This document shows, piece after piece, positions 42,131 to 57,096 of a stretch of 64,000 nucleotides of DNA. The notes beneath the pieces are model-generated. The model did not search any database, was not told the DNA's origin, and saw only the letters and a program-made list of their open reading frames with translations. Origin of the DNA: Siphonodentalium dalli (Eukaryota > Mollusca > Scaphopoda > Gadilida > Siphonodentaliidae); contig CP136063.1 of the NCBI GenBank assembly GCA_032622095.1, positions 219,867,982 through 219,931,981 of the forward strand, written 5' to 3'. The position numbers were made by a program, and so were the translations under genes. The number at the start of each line of letters is the position of its first letter. The first letter of the stretch is position 1.

Positions 42131-42576
42131 CAGGCCTGAGTTTATTGTGCCTGTCATTTGCAGAATGAGGTCCCTAGAGGGTGAATTTAGTGATGCTGTC
42201 CCACATAGTGGGCTAGCATAACCAAATATTACCTTCTTGGGACCTCATTCTGCTTAGGCCTCAACTGCTATTGGAGATCTAGGATCAGATTGAAGTTCCC
42301 CAGTTGAAGTTGGTGATGTTCATCCATTAGTCACCTCGATTATGCAATTTATCTTCTGCAAATTAGGGGATATAAAAACTCAACAGAAGGGAAAAAGTAA
42401 CTAAAAACAATGTTTATTTGAGACTATAGATACTTCCCAGAAGATGAGGCCTAAGTAGAATGAGGTCCCCCAGAGGGTGAATTTAGTGATGATAGCCCAC
42501 CGTGCGGGATAGCGTCATTAAATTCACCATCTGGGGACCTCATTCTGCAAATGACGGACACATTTAATTCAGGCTC
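42131..42576 (+). mobile_element. hAT-like MITE family A, second-subfamily core
   Basis: CAGGCCTGAGTTTATTG at the left, TTTAATTCAGGCT at the right; it starts 13 bp after the preceding family B element. Both hairpins and the minus-oriented core are present. Confidence 0.85.
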
Positions 42577-42804
42577 TGGTGGCTGTTGTTTGAAGATATC
42601 CATGCTGTGATAGTTTTCCTCACACCATTCAAGCTCACGTATCCAATTTTCGAAGAATTGGTTTGAAATTTTAAAATCAGTATCAATTTAGTGCAATTGT
42701 TTTTCAGAAAGTTGTGCTGATATGCACATCTGCAATGGTCTCAAGCTTAATGTAACTAATCTGAAATGACAATTGAATATGAATTGATTGAATAATTCTT
42801 TATG

Positions 42805-43562
42805 TTTAGAATGAATCAATGCTATCATATTTTCTGTGGTGTTTGTGACTTCCAGTGTTTCTTTTACGTGTCATTTCTGCCGTACTCCCATGAGGTGATA
42901 CAGATTTGGTAAAATTTGATGAAATTTAATCAGTTGAAGGAAACCCCACAATGACTTCTGGAAGTAATTTGTCATCCATTACAAGCCTGGAAGTAGTGTA
43001 TCTGTCATTTGCAGAATGAGGTCCCCATAGGGTGAATTTAGTGACGCTATCCTTCACAGTGGGCTAGCATCACCATATTCACCCTCTGGGTACCTCATTC
43101 TGCTTAGGCCTCATCTTCTGGGAAGTAGCCATAGTTTCAAATAAATATTGTTTTTAATTACATTTTCCCTTCTGGGAAGTTTCTATATCCCCTAATTTGC
43201 AGAAGATAAAATGTATATAATCGAGGTGACTATCGATGAACATCACCAAGGTCAACTGGGGAACTTAGATCTGAACCTAGGTCTCCCATAGCAGTTGAGG
43301 CCTTAGCAGAATGAGGTTCAAAGAAGGTGAATTTGATGACACTAGCTCACTGTGCGGGATGGCTTCACTAAATTCACCCTCTGTGGACCTTATTCTGCAA
43401 ATTGATACAAATTAATACTATCTTATTTTCTGTAGTATTCCCTTGGGAGGTTTGTGATTTCCGGTACTATGTTGTGGGTGTTCGTGATTTCTATTTACTT
43501 GTCATTTCTGTCGTACTGCCATGAGGAGATTCAGATTTGGTTATTGAAGTAATTTGTCACCC
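42805..43562 (+). repeat. Pair of about 165-bp direct repeats flanking a MITE
   Basis: 42,805-42,977 and 43,405-43,562 are related: CTATCWTATTTTCTGTRGTR, TTTCTGYCGTACTNCCATGA and GAAGTAATTTGTCA occur in both in the same order. The family A element 42,982-43,399 fills the space between. This could be an older tandem duplication with the MITE at its junction. Confidence 0.65.
42982..43399 (+). mobile_element. hAT-like MITE family A, second subfamily, right end lost
   Basis: CAAGCCTGGAAGTAGTG at the left. Both hairpins are present, the right one ends TTATTCTGCAAATTG and then passes directly into the second direct repeat. Confidence 0.8.
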
Positions 43563-43597
43563 TTTTGCTGCATCCAAAGATTTACTTTGTGCATTAG

Positions 43598-44010
43598 GCC
43601 ATTCAACAAAGATTCCTTGTTTCTCATCAGCGCCCGCCCCAATTCTATCGCCTGTCTCTAATTTTTTTGTATATGATAAATTATCTATTGTGCACAGTTT
43701 ATCGTGATACAGAGATCATGATACATTGTACAAAATGTACACAATATCTTTTTACAATAGTATATACTGGTATAGAAACTAAAATTTATGGGGTAGGTAT
43801 TTTTATTTTACACAAAACTACGTAGATTATACCTGTAATACATTTTAACAATATACACACATCTAACTTACAAAATGGTGATTTCCTAAATTTACTATTA
43901 GTATACCAGTTCTCATCGTCTTTGAAGTTAGAATACAAAAGAAAAATCGCCATCCCGCCCCATTCTCAGATAAAAGTCTGCTCAGAAACAAGGAATCTAT
44001 GTTGAATGGC
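43598..44010. mobile_element. Non-autonomous element with GCCATTCAACA ends
   Basis: GCCATTCAACAAAGATTCCT (43598) is matched by AGGAATCTATGTTGAATGGC (ends 44010), and pairing goes on through TGTTTCTSA and a CGCCCC-rich part. Flanks ATTAG and TTTAG may be a short target duplication. About 410 bp, noncoding, superfamily not assigned. Confidence 0.7.
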
Positions 44011-44022
44011 TTTAGTTACAGA

Positions 44023-44179
44023 CATGCCTGAGTTTAGTGTGCCTGTCATTTGCAAAATGAGGTCCCCAGATGGTGAATTTAGTAACGCTATCCCGCATAG
44101 CGGGCTAGCATAGACCATCGTGCGAGATAGCATCACTAAATTCACCCTCTGGGGACCTCGTTCTGCAAATGGCAGGCAC
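44023..44179 (+). mobile_element. hAT-like MITE family A, single-hairpin remnant
   Basis: CATGCCTGAGTTTAGTG to GGCAGGCAC. GTTACAGA (44015-44022) and ATTACAGA (44180-44187) agree at 7 of 8 bases. The two hairpins have fused at CTAGCATAGACCATCG and the core is gone. Confidence 0.82.
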
Positions 44180-46337
44180 ATTACAGATGAGTATAATAAC
44201 ATGTGAAACATGTATCTGTTTAGAACATGTGTCCTGTGGTGGAACCTATGGCTTTGGTAACTACATGCACGCTGGTGAATATACGATACTGAAACATTTG
44301 GTAACTACATGTACATGCACGCTGGTGAATATACGATACTGAAACATTTGGTAACTACATGCACGCTGGTGAATATACGATACTAAAACATTTGGTAACT
44401 ACATGCACGCTGGTGAATATACGATACTGAAACATTTGGTAACTACATGCACGCTGGTGAATATACAATACTAAAACATTTGGTAACTACATGTACATGC
44501 ACGCTGGTGAATATACGATACTGAAACATTTGGTAACTACATGCACGCTGGTGAATATACGATACTGAAACATTTGGTAACTACATGCACGCTGGTGAAT
44601 ATACGATACTGAAACATTTGGTAACTACATGTACATGCACGCTGGTGAATATACGATACTGAAACATTTGGTAACTACATGCACGCTGGTGAATATACGA
44701 TACTGAAACATTTGGTAACTACATGTACATGCACGCTGGTGAATATACGATACTGAAACATTTGGTAACTACATGCACGCTGGTGAATATACGATACTGA
44801 AACATTTGGTAACTACATGTACATGCACGCTGGTGAATATACGATACTGAAACATTTGGTAACTACATGCACGCTGGTGAATATACGATACTGAAACATT
44901 TGGTAACTACATGTACATGCACGCTGGTGAATATACGATACTGAAACATTTGGTAACTACATGTACATGCACGCTGGTGAATATACGATACTGAAACATT
45001 TGGTAACTACATGCACGCTGGTGAATATACGATACTGAAACATTTGGTAACTACATGTACATGCACGCTGGTGAATATACGATACTGAAACATTTGGTAA
45101 CTACATGCACGCTGGTGAATATACGCTGGTGAATATACGATACTGAAACATTTGGTAACTACATGTACATGCACGCTGGTGAATATACAATACTAAAACA
45201 TTTGGTAACTACATGTACATGCACGCTGGTGAATATACGATACTGAAACATTTGGTAACTACATGTACATGCACGCTGGTGAATATACGATACTGAAACA
45301 TTTGGTAACTACATGCACGCTGGTGAATATACGATACTGAAACATTTGGTAACTACATGCACGCTGGTGAATATACGATACTGAAACATTTGGTAACTAC
45401 ATGCACGCTGGTGAATATACGATACTGAAACATTTGGTAACTACATGCACGCTGGTGAATATACGATACTGAAACATTTGGTAACTACATGCACGCTGGT
45501 GAATATACGATACTAAAACATTTGGTAACTACATGTACATGCACGCTGGTGAATATACGATACTGAAACATTTGGTAACTACATGTACATGCACGCTGGT
45601 GAATATACGATACTGAAACATTTGGTAACTACATGCACGCTGGTGAATATACGATACTAAAACATTTGGTAACTACATGTACATGCACGCTGGTGAATAT
45701 ACGATACTGAAACATTTGGTAACTACATGTACATGCATGCTGGTGAATATACGATACTAAAACATTTGGTAACTACATGTACATGCACGCTGGTGAATAT
45801 ACGATACTGAAACATTTGGTAACTACATGTACATGCACGCTGGTGAATATACGATACTGAAACATTTGGTAACTACATGCACGCTGGTGAATATACGATA
45901 CTAAAACATTTGGTAACTACATGTACATGCACGCTGGTGAATATACGATACTGAAACATTTGGTAACTACATGTACATGCACGCTGGTGAATATACGATA
46001 CTGAAACATTTGGTAACTACATGCACGCTGGTGAATATACGATACTGAAACATTTGGTAACTACATGCACGCTGGTGAATATACGATACTAAAACATTTG
46101 GTAACTACATGCACGCTGGTGAATATACGATACTGAAACATTTGGTAACTACATGCACGCTGGTGAATATACGATACTAAAACATTTGGTAACTACATGT
46201 ACATGCACGCTGGTGAATATACGATACTGAAACATTTGGTAACTACATGTACATGCACGCTGGTGAATATACGATACTGAAACATTTGGTAACTACATGC
46301 ACGCTGGTGAATATACGATACTGAAACATTTGGTAAC

Positions 46338-47294
46338 TACATGCACGCTGGTGAATATACGATACTGAAACATTTGGTAACTACATGCACGCTGGTGAAT
46401 ATACGATACTGAAACATTTGGTAACTACATGCACGCTGGTGAATATACGATACTAAAACATTTGGTAACTACATGTACATGCACGCTGGTGAATATACGA
46501 TACTGAAACATTTGGTAACTACATGTACATGCACGCTGGTGAATATACGATACTGAAACATTTGGTAACTACATGCACGCTGGTGAATATACGATACTGA
46601 AACATTTGGTAACTACATGCACGCTGGTGAATATACGATACTGAAACATTTGGTAACTACATGCACGCTGGTGAATATACGATACTAAAACATTTGGTAA
46701 CTACATGTACATGCACGCTGGTGAATATACGATACTGAAACATTTGGTAACTACATGTACATGCACGCTGGTGAATATACGATACTGAAACATTTGGTAA
46801 CTACATGCACGCTGGTGAATATACGATACTGAAACATTTGGTAACTACATGCACGCTGGTGAATATACGATACTAAAACATTTGGTAACTACATGTACAT
46901 GCACGCTGGTGAATATACGATACTGAAACATTTGGTAACTACATGTACATGCACGCTGGTGAATATACGATACTGAAACATTTGGTAACTACATGCACGC
47001 TGGTGAATATACGATACTGAAACATTTGGTAACTACATGCACGCTGGTGAATATACGATACTGAAACATTTGGTAACTACATGCACGCTGGTGAATATAC
47101 GATACTAAAACATTTGGTAACTACATGTACATGCACGCTGGTGAATATACGATACTGAAACATTTGGTAACTACATGTACATGCACGCTGGTGAATATAC
47201 GATACTGAAACATTTGGTAACTACATGCACGCTGGTGAATATACGATACTGAAACATTTGGTAACTACATGCACGCTGGTGAATATACGATACT
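46338..47294. repeat. 420-bp higher-order repeat inside the minisatellite
   Basis: 46,338-46,874 is identical to 46,758-47,294, a lag of exactly 420 bp over 537 bp. The 420-bp period equals nine units, four long and five short (4 x 50 + 5 x 44). Confidence 0.9.
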
Positions 47295-49854
47295 GAAACA
47301 TTTGGTAACTACATGCACGCTGGTGAATATACGATACTGAAACATTTGGTAACTACATGCACGCTGGTGAATATACGATACTGAAACATTTGGTAACTAC
47401 ATGTACATGCATGCTGGTGAATATACGATACTAAAACATTTGGTAACTACATGTACATGCACGCTGGTGAATATACGATACTGAAACATTTGGTAACTAC
47501 ATGTACATGCACGCTGGTGAATATACGATACTGAAACATTTGGTAACTACATGCACGCTGGTGAATATACGATACTAAAACATTTGGTAACTACATGTAC
47601 ATGCACGCTGGTGAATATACGATACTGAAACATTTGGTAACTACATGCACGCTGGTGAATATACGATACTGAAACATTTGGTAACTACATGTACATGCAC
47701 GCTGGTGAATATACGATACTGAAACATTTGGTAACTACATGTACATGCACGCTGGTGAATATACGATACTGAAACATTTGGTAACTACATGCACGCTGGT
47801 GAATATACGATACTAAAACATTTGGAAACTACATGTACATGCACGCTGGTGAATATACGATACTGAAACATTTGGTAACTACATGCACGCTGGTGAATAT
47901 ACGATACTAAAACATTTGGAAACTACATGTACATGCACGCTGGTGAATATACGATACTGAAACATTTGGTAACTACATGCACGCTGGTGAATATACGATA
48001 CTGAAACATTTGGTAACTACATGTACATGCACGCTGGTGAATATACGATACTGAAACATTTGGTAACTACATGCACGCTGGTGAATATACGATACTGAAA
48101 CATTTGGTAACTACATGTACATGCACGCTGGTGAATATACGATACTGAAACATTTGGTAACTACATGCACGCTGGTGAATATACGATACTAAAACATTTG
48201 GTAACTACATGCACGCTGGTGAATATACGATACTGAAACATTTGGTAACTACATGTACATGCACGCTGGTGAATATACGATACTGAAACATTTGGTAACT
48301 ACATGTACATGCACGCTGGTGAATATACGATACTGAAACATTTGGTAACTACATGTACATGCACGCTGGTGAATATACGATACTGAAACATTTGGTAACT
48401 ACATGCACGCTGGTGAATATACGATACTAAAACATTTGGTAACTACATGCACGCTGGTGAATATACGATACTAAAACATTTGGTAACTACATGTACATGC
48501 ACGCTGGTGAATATACGATACTGAAACATTTGGTAACTACATGTACATGCACGCTGGTGAATATACGATACTGAAACATTTGGTAACTACATGCACGCTG
48601 GTGAATATACGATACTGAAACATTTGGTAACTACATGTACATGCACGCTGGTGAATATACGATACTAAAACATTTGGTAACTACATGCACGCTGGTGAAT
48701 ATACGATACTAAAACATTTGGTAACTACATGTACATGCACGCTGGTGAATATACGATACTGAAACATTTGGTAACTACATGTACATGCACGCTGGTGAAT
48801 ATACGATACTGAAACATTTGGTAACTACATGCACGCTGGTGAATATACGATACTAAAACATTTGGTAACTACATGTACATGCACGCTGGTGAATATACGA
48901 TACTGAAACATTTGGTAACTACATGTACATGCATGCTGGTGAATATACGATACTGAAACATTTGGTAACTACATGCACGCTGGTGAATATACGATACTGA
49001 AACATTTGGTAACTACATGCACGCTGGTGAATATACGATACTGAAACATTTGGTAACTACATGTACATGCACGCTGGTGAATATACGATACTGAAACATT
49101 TGGTAACTACATGCACGCTGGTGAATATACGATACTAAAACATTTGGTAACTACATGTACATGCACGCTGGTGAATATACGATACTGAAACATTTGGTAA
49201 CTACATGTACATGCACGCTGGTGAATATACGATACTGAAACATTTGGTAACTACATGCACGCTGGTGAATATACGATACTAAAACATTTGGTAACTACAT
49301 GTACATGCACGCTGGTGAATATACGATACTGAAACATTTGGTAACTACATGTACATGCACGCTGGTGAATATACGATACTGAAACATTTGGTAACTACAT
49401 GTACATGCACGCTGGTGAATATACGATACTGAAACATTTGGTAACTACATGTACATGCACGCTGGTGAATATACGATACTGAAACATTTGGTAACTACAT
49501 GCACGCTGGTGAATATACGATACTGAAACATTTGGTAACTACATGCACGCTGGTGAATATACGATACTGAAACATTTGGTAACTACATGCACGCTGGTGA
49601 ATATACGATACTGAAACATTTGGTAACTACATGCACGCTGGTGAATATACGATACTGAAACATTTGGTAACTACATGCACGCTGGTGAATATACGATACT
49701 GAAACATTTGGTAACTACATGCACGCTGGTGAATATACGATACTGAAACATTTGGTAACTACATGCACGCTGGTGAATATACGATACTGAAACATTTGGT
49801 AACTACATGTACATGCACGCTGGTGAATATACGATACTGAAACATTTGGTAACT

Positions 49855-50700
49855 ACATGCACGCTGGTGAATATACGATACTAAAACATTTGGAAACTAC
49901 ATGTACATGCACGCTGGTGAATATACGATACTGAAACATTTGGTAACTACATGCACGCTGGTGAATATACGATACTAAAACATTTGGAAACTACATGTAC
50001 ATGCACGCTGGTGAATATACGATACTAAAACATTTGGTAACTACATGCACGCTGGTGAATATACGATACTAAAACATTTGGAAACTACATGTACATGCAC
50101 GCTGGTGAATATACGATACTGAAACATTTGGTAACTACATGCACGCTGGTGAATATACGATACTAAAACATTTGGAAACTACATGTACATGCACGCTGGT
50201 GAATATACGATACTGAAACATTTGGTAACTACATGCACGCTGGTGAATATACGATACTAAAACATTTGGAAACTACATGTACATGCACGCTGGTGAATAT
50301 ACGATACTAAAACATTTGGAAACTACATGTACATGCACGCTGGTGAATATACGATACTGAAACATTTGGTAACTACATGCACGCTGGTGAATATACGATA
50401 CTAAAACATTTGGAAACTACATGTACATGCACGCTGGTGAATATACGATACTAAAACATTTGGAAACTACATGTACATGCACGCTGGTGAATATACGATA
50501 CTGAAACATTTGGTAACTACATGCACGCTGGTGAATATACGATACTAAAACATTTGGAAACTACATGTACATGCACGCTGGTGAATATACGATACTGAAA
50601 CATTTGGTAACTACATGCACGCTGGTGAATATACGATACTAAAACATTTGGAAACTACATGTACATGCACGCTGGTGAATATACGATACTGAAACATTTG
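49855..50700. repeat. 94-bp dimer domain 1 of the minisatellite
   Basis: TTGGAAAC-marked long units lie at 49891, 49985, 50079, 50173, 50267, 50317, 50411, 50461, 50555 and 50649 (coordinate of TGGAAAC). The spacing is mostly 94 bp, one short plus one long unit. Confidence 0.9.
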
Positions 50701-53700
50701 GTAACTACATGCACGCTGGTGAATATACGATACTGAAACATTTGGTAACTACATGCACGCTGGTGAATATACGATACTAAAACATTTGGTAACTACATGT
50801 ACATGCACGCTGGTGAATATACGATACTGAAACATTTGGTAACTACATGTACATGCACGCTGGTGAATATACGATACTGAAACATTTGGTAACTACATGT
50901 ACATGCACGCTGGTGAATATACGATACTGAAACATTTGGTAACTACATGCACGCTGGTGAATATACGATACTAAAACATTTGGAAACTACATGTACATGC
51001 ACGCTGGTGAATATACGATACTGAAACATTTGGTAACTACATGCACGCTGGTGAATATACGATACTAAAACATTTGGAAACTACATGTACATGCACCCTG
51101 GTGAATATACGATACTGAAACATTTGGTAACTACATGCACGCTGGTGAATATACGATACTGAAACATTTGGTAACTACATGCACGCTGGTGAATATACGA
51201 TACTGAAACATTTGGTAACTACATGCACGCTGGTGAATATACGATACTAAAACATTTGGAAACTACATGTACATGCACGCTGGTGAATATACGATACTGA
51301 AACATTTGGTAACTACATGCACGCTGGTGAATATACGATACTGAAACATTTGGTAACTACATGCACGCTGGTGAATATACGATACTGAAACATTTGGTAA
51401 CTACATGCACGCTGGTGAATATACGATACTAAAACATTTGGTAACTACATGCACGCTGGTGAATATACGATACTGAAACATTTGGTAACTACATGTACAT
51501 GCACGCTGGTGAATATACGATACTAAAACATTTGGTAACTACATGCACGCTGGTGAATATACGATACTAAAACATTTGGTAACTACATGCACGCTGGTGA
51601 ATATACGATACTGAAACATTTGGTAACTACATGCACGCTGGTGAATATACGATACTGAAACATTTGGTAACTACATGCACGCTGGTGAATATACGATACT
51701 AAAACATTTGGTAACTACATGCACGCTGGTGAATATACGATACTAAAACATTTGGTAACTACATGCACGCTGGTGAATATACGATACTAAAACATTTGGT
51801 AACTACATGCACGCTGGTGAATATACGATACTGAAACATTTGGTAACTACATGCACGCTGGTGAATATACGATACTAAAACATTTGGTAACTACATGCAC
51901 GCTGGTGAATATACGATACTAAAACATTTGGTAACTACATGCACGCTGGTGAATATACGATACTGAAACATTTGGTAACTACATGCACGCTGGTGAATAT
52001 ACGATACTAAAACATTTGGTAACTACATGCACGCTGGTGAATATACGATACTAAAACATTTGGTAACTACATGCACGCTGGTGAATATACGATACTAAAA
52101 CATTTGGTAACTACATGCACGCTGGTGAATATACGATACTGAAACATTTGGTAACTACATGCACGCTGGTGAATATACGATACTAAAACATTTGGTAACT
52201 ACATGCACGCTGGTGAATATACGATACTGAAACATTTGGAAACTACATGTACATGCACGCTGGTGAATATACGATACTGAAACATTTGGTAACTACATGC
52301 ACGCTGGTGAATATACGATACTGAAACATTTGGAAACTACATGTACATGCACGCTGGTGAATATACGATACTGAAACATTTGGTAACTACATGCACGCTG
52401 GTGAATATACGATACTGAAACATTTGGTAACTACATGCACGCTGGTGAATATACGATACTGAAACATTTGGTAACTACATGTACATGCACGCTGGTGAAT
52501 ATACGATACTGAAACATTTGGTAACTACATGCACGCTGGTGAATATACGATACTAAAACATTTGGAAACTACATGTACATGCACGCTGGTGAATATACGA
52601 TACTGAAACATTTGGTAACTACATGCACGCTGGTGAATATACGATACTGAAACATTTGGTAACTACATGCACGCTGGTGAATATACGATACTGAAACATT
52701 TGGTAACTACATGCACGCTGGTGAATATACGATACTGAAACATTTGGTAACTACATGCACGCTGGTGAATATACGATACTGAAACATTTGGTAACTACAT
52801 GTACATGCACGCTGGTGAATATACGATACTGAAACATTTGGTAACTACATGCACGCTGGTGAATATACGATACTGAAACATTTGGTAACTACATGCACGC
52901 TGGTGAATATACGATACTGAAACATTTGGTAACTACATGTACATGCACGCTGGTGAATATACGATACTGAAACATTTGGTAACTACATGCACGCTGGTGA
53001 ATATACGATACTGAAACATTTGGTAACTACATGCACGCTGGTGAATATACGATACTGAAACATTTGGTAACTACATGCACGCTGGTGAATATACGATACT
53101 GAAACATTTGGTAACTACATGCACGCTGGTGAATATACGATACTGAAACATTTGGTAACTACATGCACGCTGGTGAATATACGATACTGAAACATTTGGT
53201 AACTACATGTACATGCACGCTGGTGAATATACGATACTGAAACATTTGGTAACTACATGCACGCTGGTGAATATACGATACTGAAACATTTGGTAACTAC
53301 ATGCACGCTGGTGAATATACGATACTGAAACATTTGGTAACTACATGTACATGCACGCTGGTGAATATACGATACTGAAACATTTGGTAACTACATGCAC
53401 GCTGGTGAATATACGATACTGAAACATTTGGTAACTACATGCACGCTGGTGAATATACGATACTGAAACATTTGGTAACTACATGTACATGCACGCTGGT
53501 GAATATACGATACTGAAACATTTGGTAACTACATGCACGCTGGTGAATATACGATACTAAAACATTTGGAAACTACATGTACATGCACGCTGGTGAATAT
53601 ACGATACTGAAACATTTGGTAACTACATGCACGCTGGTGAATATACGATACTGAAACATTTGGTAACTACATGCACGCTGGTGAATATACGATACTGAAA

Positions 53701-56700
53701 CATTTGGTAACTACATGCACGCTGGTGAATATACGATACTGAAACATTTGGTAACTACATGCACGCTGGTGAATATACGATACTGAAACATTTGGTAACT
53801 ACATGCACGCTGGTGAATATACGATACTGAAACATTTGGTAACTACATGCACGCTGGTGAATATACGATACTAAAACATTTGGTAACTACATGTACATGC
53901 ACGCTGGTGAATATACGATACTGAAACATTTGGTAACTACATGTACATGCATGCTGGTGAATATACGATACTGAAACATTTGGTAACTACATGCACGCTG
54001 GTGAATATACGATACTAAAACATTTGGTAACTACATGTACATGCACGCTGGTGAATATACGATACTGAAACATTTGGTAACTACATGTACATGCATGCTG
54101 GTGAATATACGATACTGAAACATTTGGTAACTACATGCACGCTGGTGAATATACGATACTGAAACATTTGGTAACTACATGCACGCTGGTGAATATACGA
54201 TACTAAAACATTTGGTAACTACATGTACATGCACGCTGGTGAATATACGATACTGAAACATTTGGTAACTACATGCACGCTGGTGAATATACGATACTAA
54301 AACATTTGGTAACTACATGTACATGCACGCTGGTGAATATACGATACTGAAACATTTGGTAACTACATGTACATGCACGCTGGTGAATATACGATACTGA
54401 AACATTTGGTAACTACATGCACGCTGGTGAATATACGATACTAAAACATTTGGTAACTACATGTACATGCACGCTGGTGAATATACGATACTGAAACATT
54501 TGGTAACTACATGCACGCTGGTGAATATACGATACTGAAACATTTGGTAACTACATGCACGCTGGTGAATATACGATACTGAAACATTTGGTAACTACAT
54601 GCACGCTGGTGAATATACGATACTGAAACATTTGGTAACTACATGTACGCTGGTGAATATACGATACTGAAACATTTGGTAACTACATGTACATGCACGC
54701 TGGTGAATATACGATACTGAAACATTTGGTAACTACATGCACGCTGGTGAATATACGATACTGAAACATTTGGTAACTACATGCACGCTGGTGAATATAC
54801 GATACTGAAACATTTGGTAACTACATGCACGCTGGTGAATATACGATACTGAAACATTTGGTAACTACATGCACGCTGGTGAATATACGATACTGAAACA
54901 TTTGGTAACTACATGCACGCTGGTGAATATACGATACTAAAACATTTGGAAACTACATGTACATGCACGCTGGTGAATATACGATACTAAAACATTTGGT
55001 AACTACATGTACATGCACGCTGGTGAATATACGATACTGAAACATTTGGTAACTACATGTACATGCACGCTGGTGAATATACGATACTGAAACATTTGGT
55101 AACTACACGCACGCTGGTGAATATACGATACTAAAACATTTGGTAACTACATGTACATGCACGCTGGTGAATATACGATACTGAAACATTTGGAAACTAC
55201 ATGTACATGCACGCTGGTGAATATACGATACTAAAACATTTGGTAACTACATGTACATGCACGCTGGTGAATATACGATACTGAAACATTTGGTAACTAC
55301 ATGCACGCTGGTGAATATACGATACTAAAACATTTGGTAACTACATGTACATGCACGCTGGTGAATATACGATACTGAAACATTTGGTAACTACATGCAC
55401 GCTGGTGAATATACGATACTAAAACATTTGGTAACTACATGTACATGCACGCTGGTGAATATACGATACTAAAACATTTGGTAACTACATGCACGCTGGT
55501 GAATATACGATACTAAAACATTTGGTAACTACATGTACATGCACGCTGGTGAATATACGATACTAAAACATTTGGTAACTACATGCACGCTGGTGAATAT
55601 ACGATACTAAAACATTTGGTAACTACATGTACATGCACGCTGGTGAATATACGATACTGAAACATTTGGTAACTACATGCACGCTGGTGAATATACGATA
55701 CTAAAACATTTGGTAACTACATGTACATGCACGCTGGTGAATATACGATACTGAAACATTTGGTAACTACATGTACATGCACGCTGGTGAATATACGATA
55801 CTGAAACATTTGGTAACTACATGCACGCTGGTGAATATACGATACTAAAACATTTGGTAACTACATGTACATGCACGCTGGTGAATATACGATACTAAAA
55901 CATTTGGTAACTACATGTACATGCACGCTGGTGAATATACGATACTGAAACATTTGGTAACTACATGTACATGCACGCTGGTGAATATACGATACTGAAA
56001 CATTTGGTAACTACATGCACGCTGGTGAATATACGATACTAAAACATTTGGTAACTACATGTACATGCACGCTGGTGAATATACGATACTAAAACATTTG
56101 GTAACTACATGCACGCTGGTGAATATACGATACTAAAACATTTGGTAACTACATGTACATGCACGCTGGTGAATATACGATACTGAAACATTTGGTAACT
56201 ACATGCACGCTGGTGAATATACGATACTAAAACATTTGGTAACTACATGTACATGCACGCTGGTGAATATACGATACTAAAACATTTGGTAACTACATGT
56301 ACATGCACGCTGGTGAATATACGATACTGAAACATTTGGTAACTACATGTACATGCACGCTGGTGAATATACGATACTGAAACATTTGGTAACTACATGC
56401 ACGCTGGTGAATATACGATACTAAAACATTTGGTAACTACATGTACATGCACGCTGGTGAATATACGATACTGAAACATTTGGAAACTACATGTACATGC
56501 ACGCTGGTGAATATACGATACTAAAACATTTGGTAACTACATGTACATGCACGCTGGTGAATATACGATACTGAAACATTTGGTAACTACATGTACATGC
56601 ACGCTGGTGAATATACGATACTGAAACATTTGGTAACTACATGCACGCTGGTGAATATACGATACTAAAACATTTGGTAACTACATGTACATGCACGCTG

Positions 56701-57096
56701 GTGAATATACGATACTGAAACATTTGGTAACTACATGCACGCTGGTGAATATACGATACTGAAACATTTGGTAACTACATGCACGCTGGTGAATATACGA
56801 TACTGAAACATTTGGTAACTACATGCACGCTGGTGAATATACGATACTGAAACATTTGGTAACTACATGCACGCTGGTGAATATACGATACTGAAACATT
56901 TGGTAACTACATGCACGCTGGTGAATATACGATACTGAAACATTTGGTAACTACATGCACGCTGGTGAATATACGATACTGAAACATTTGGTAACTACAT
57001 GTACATGCACGCTGGTGAATATACGATACTGAAACATTTGGTAACTACATGTACATGCACGCTGGTGAATATACGATACTGAAACATTTGGTAACT

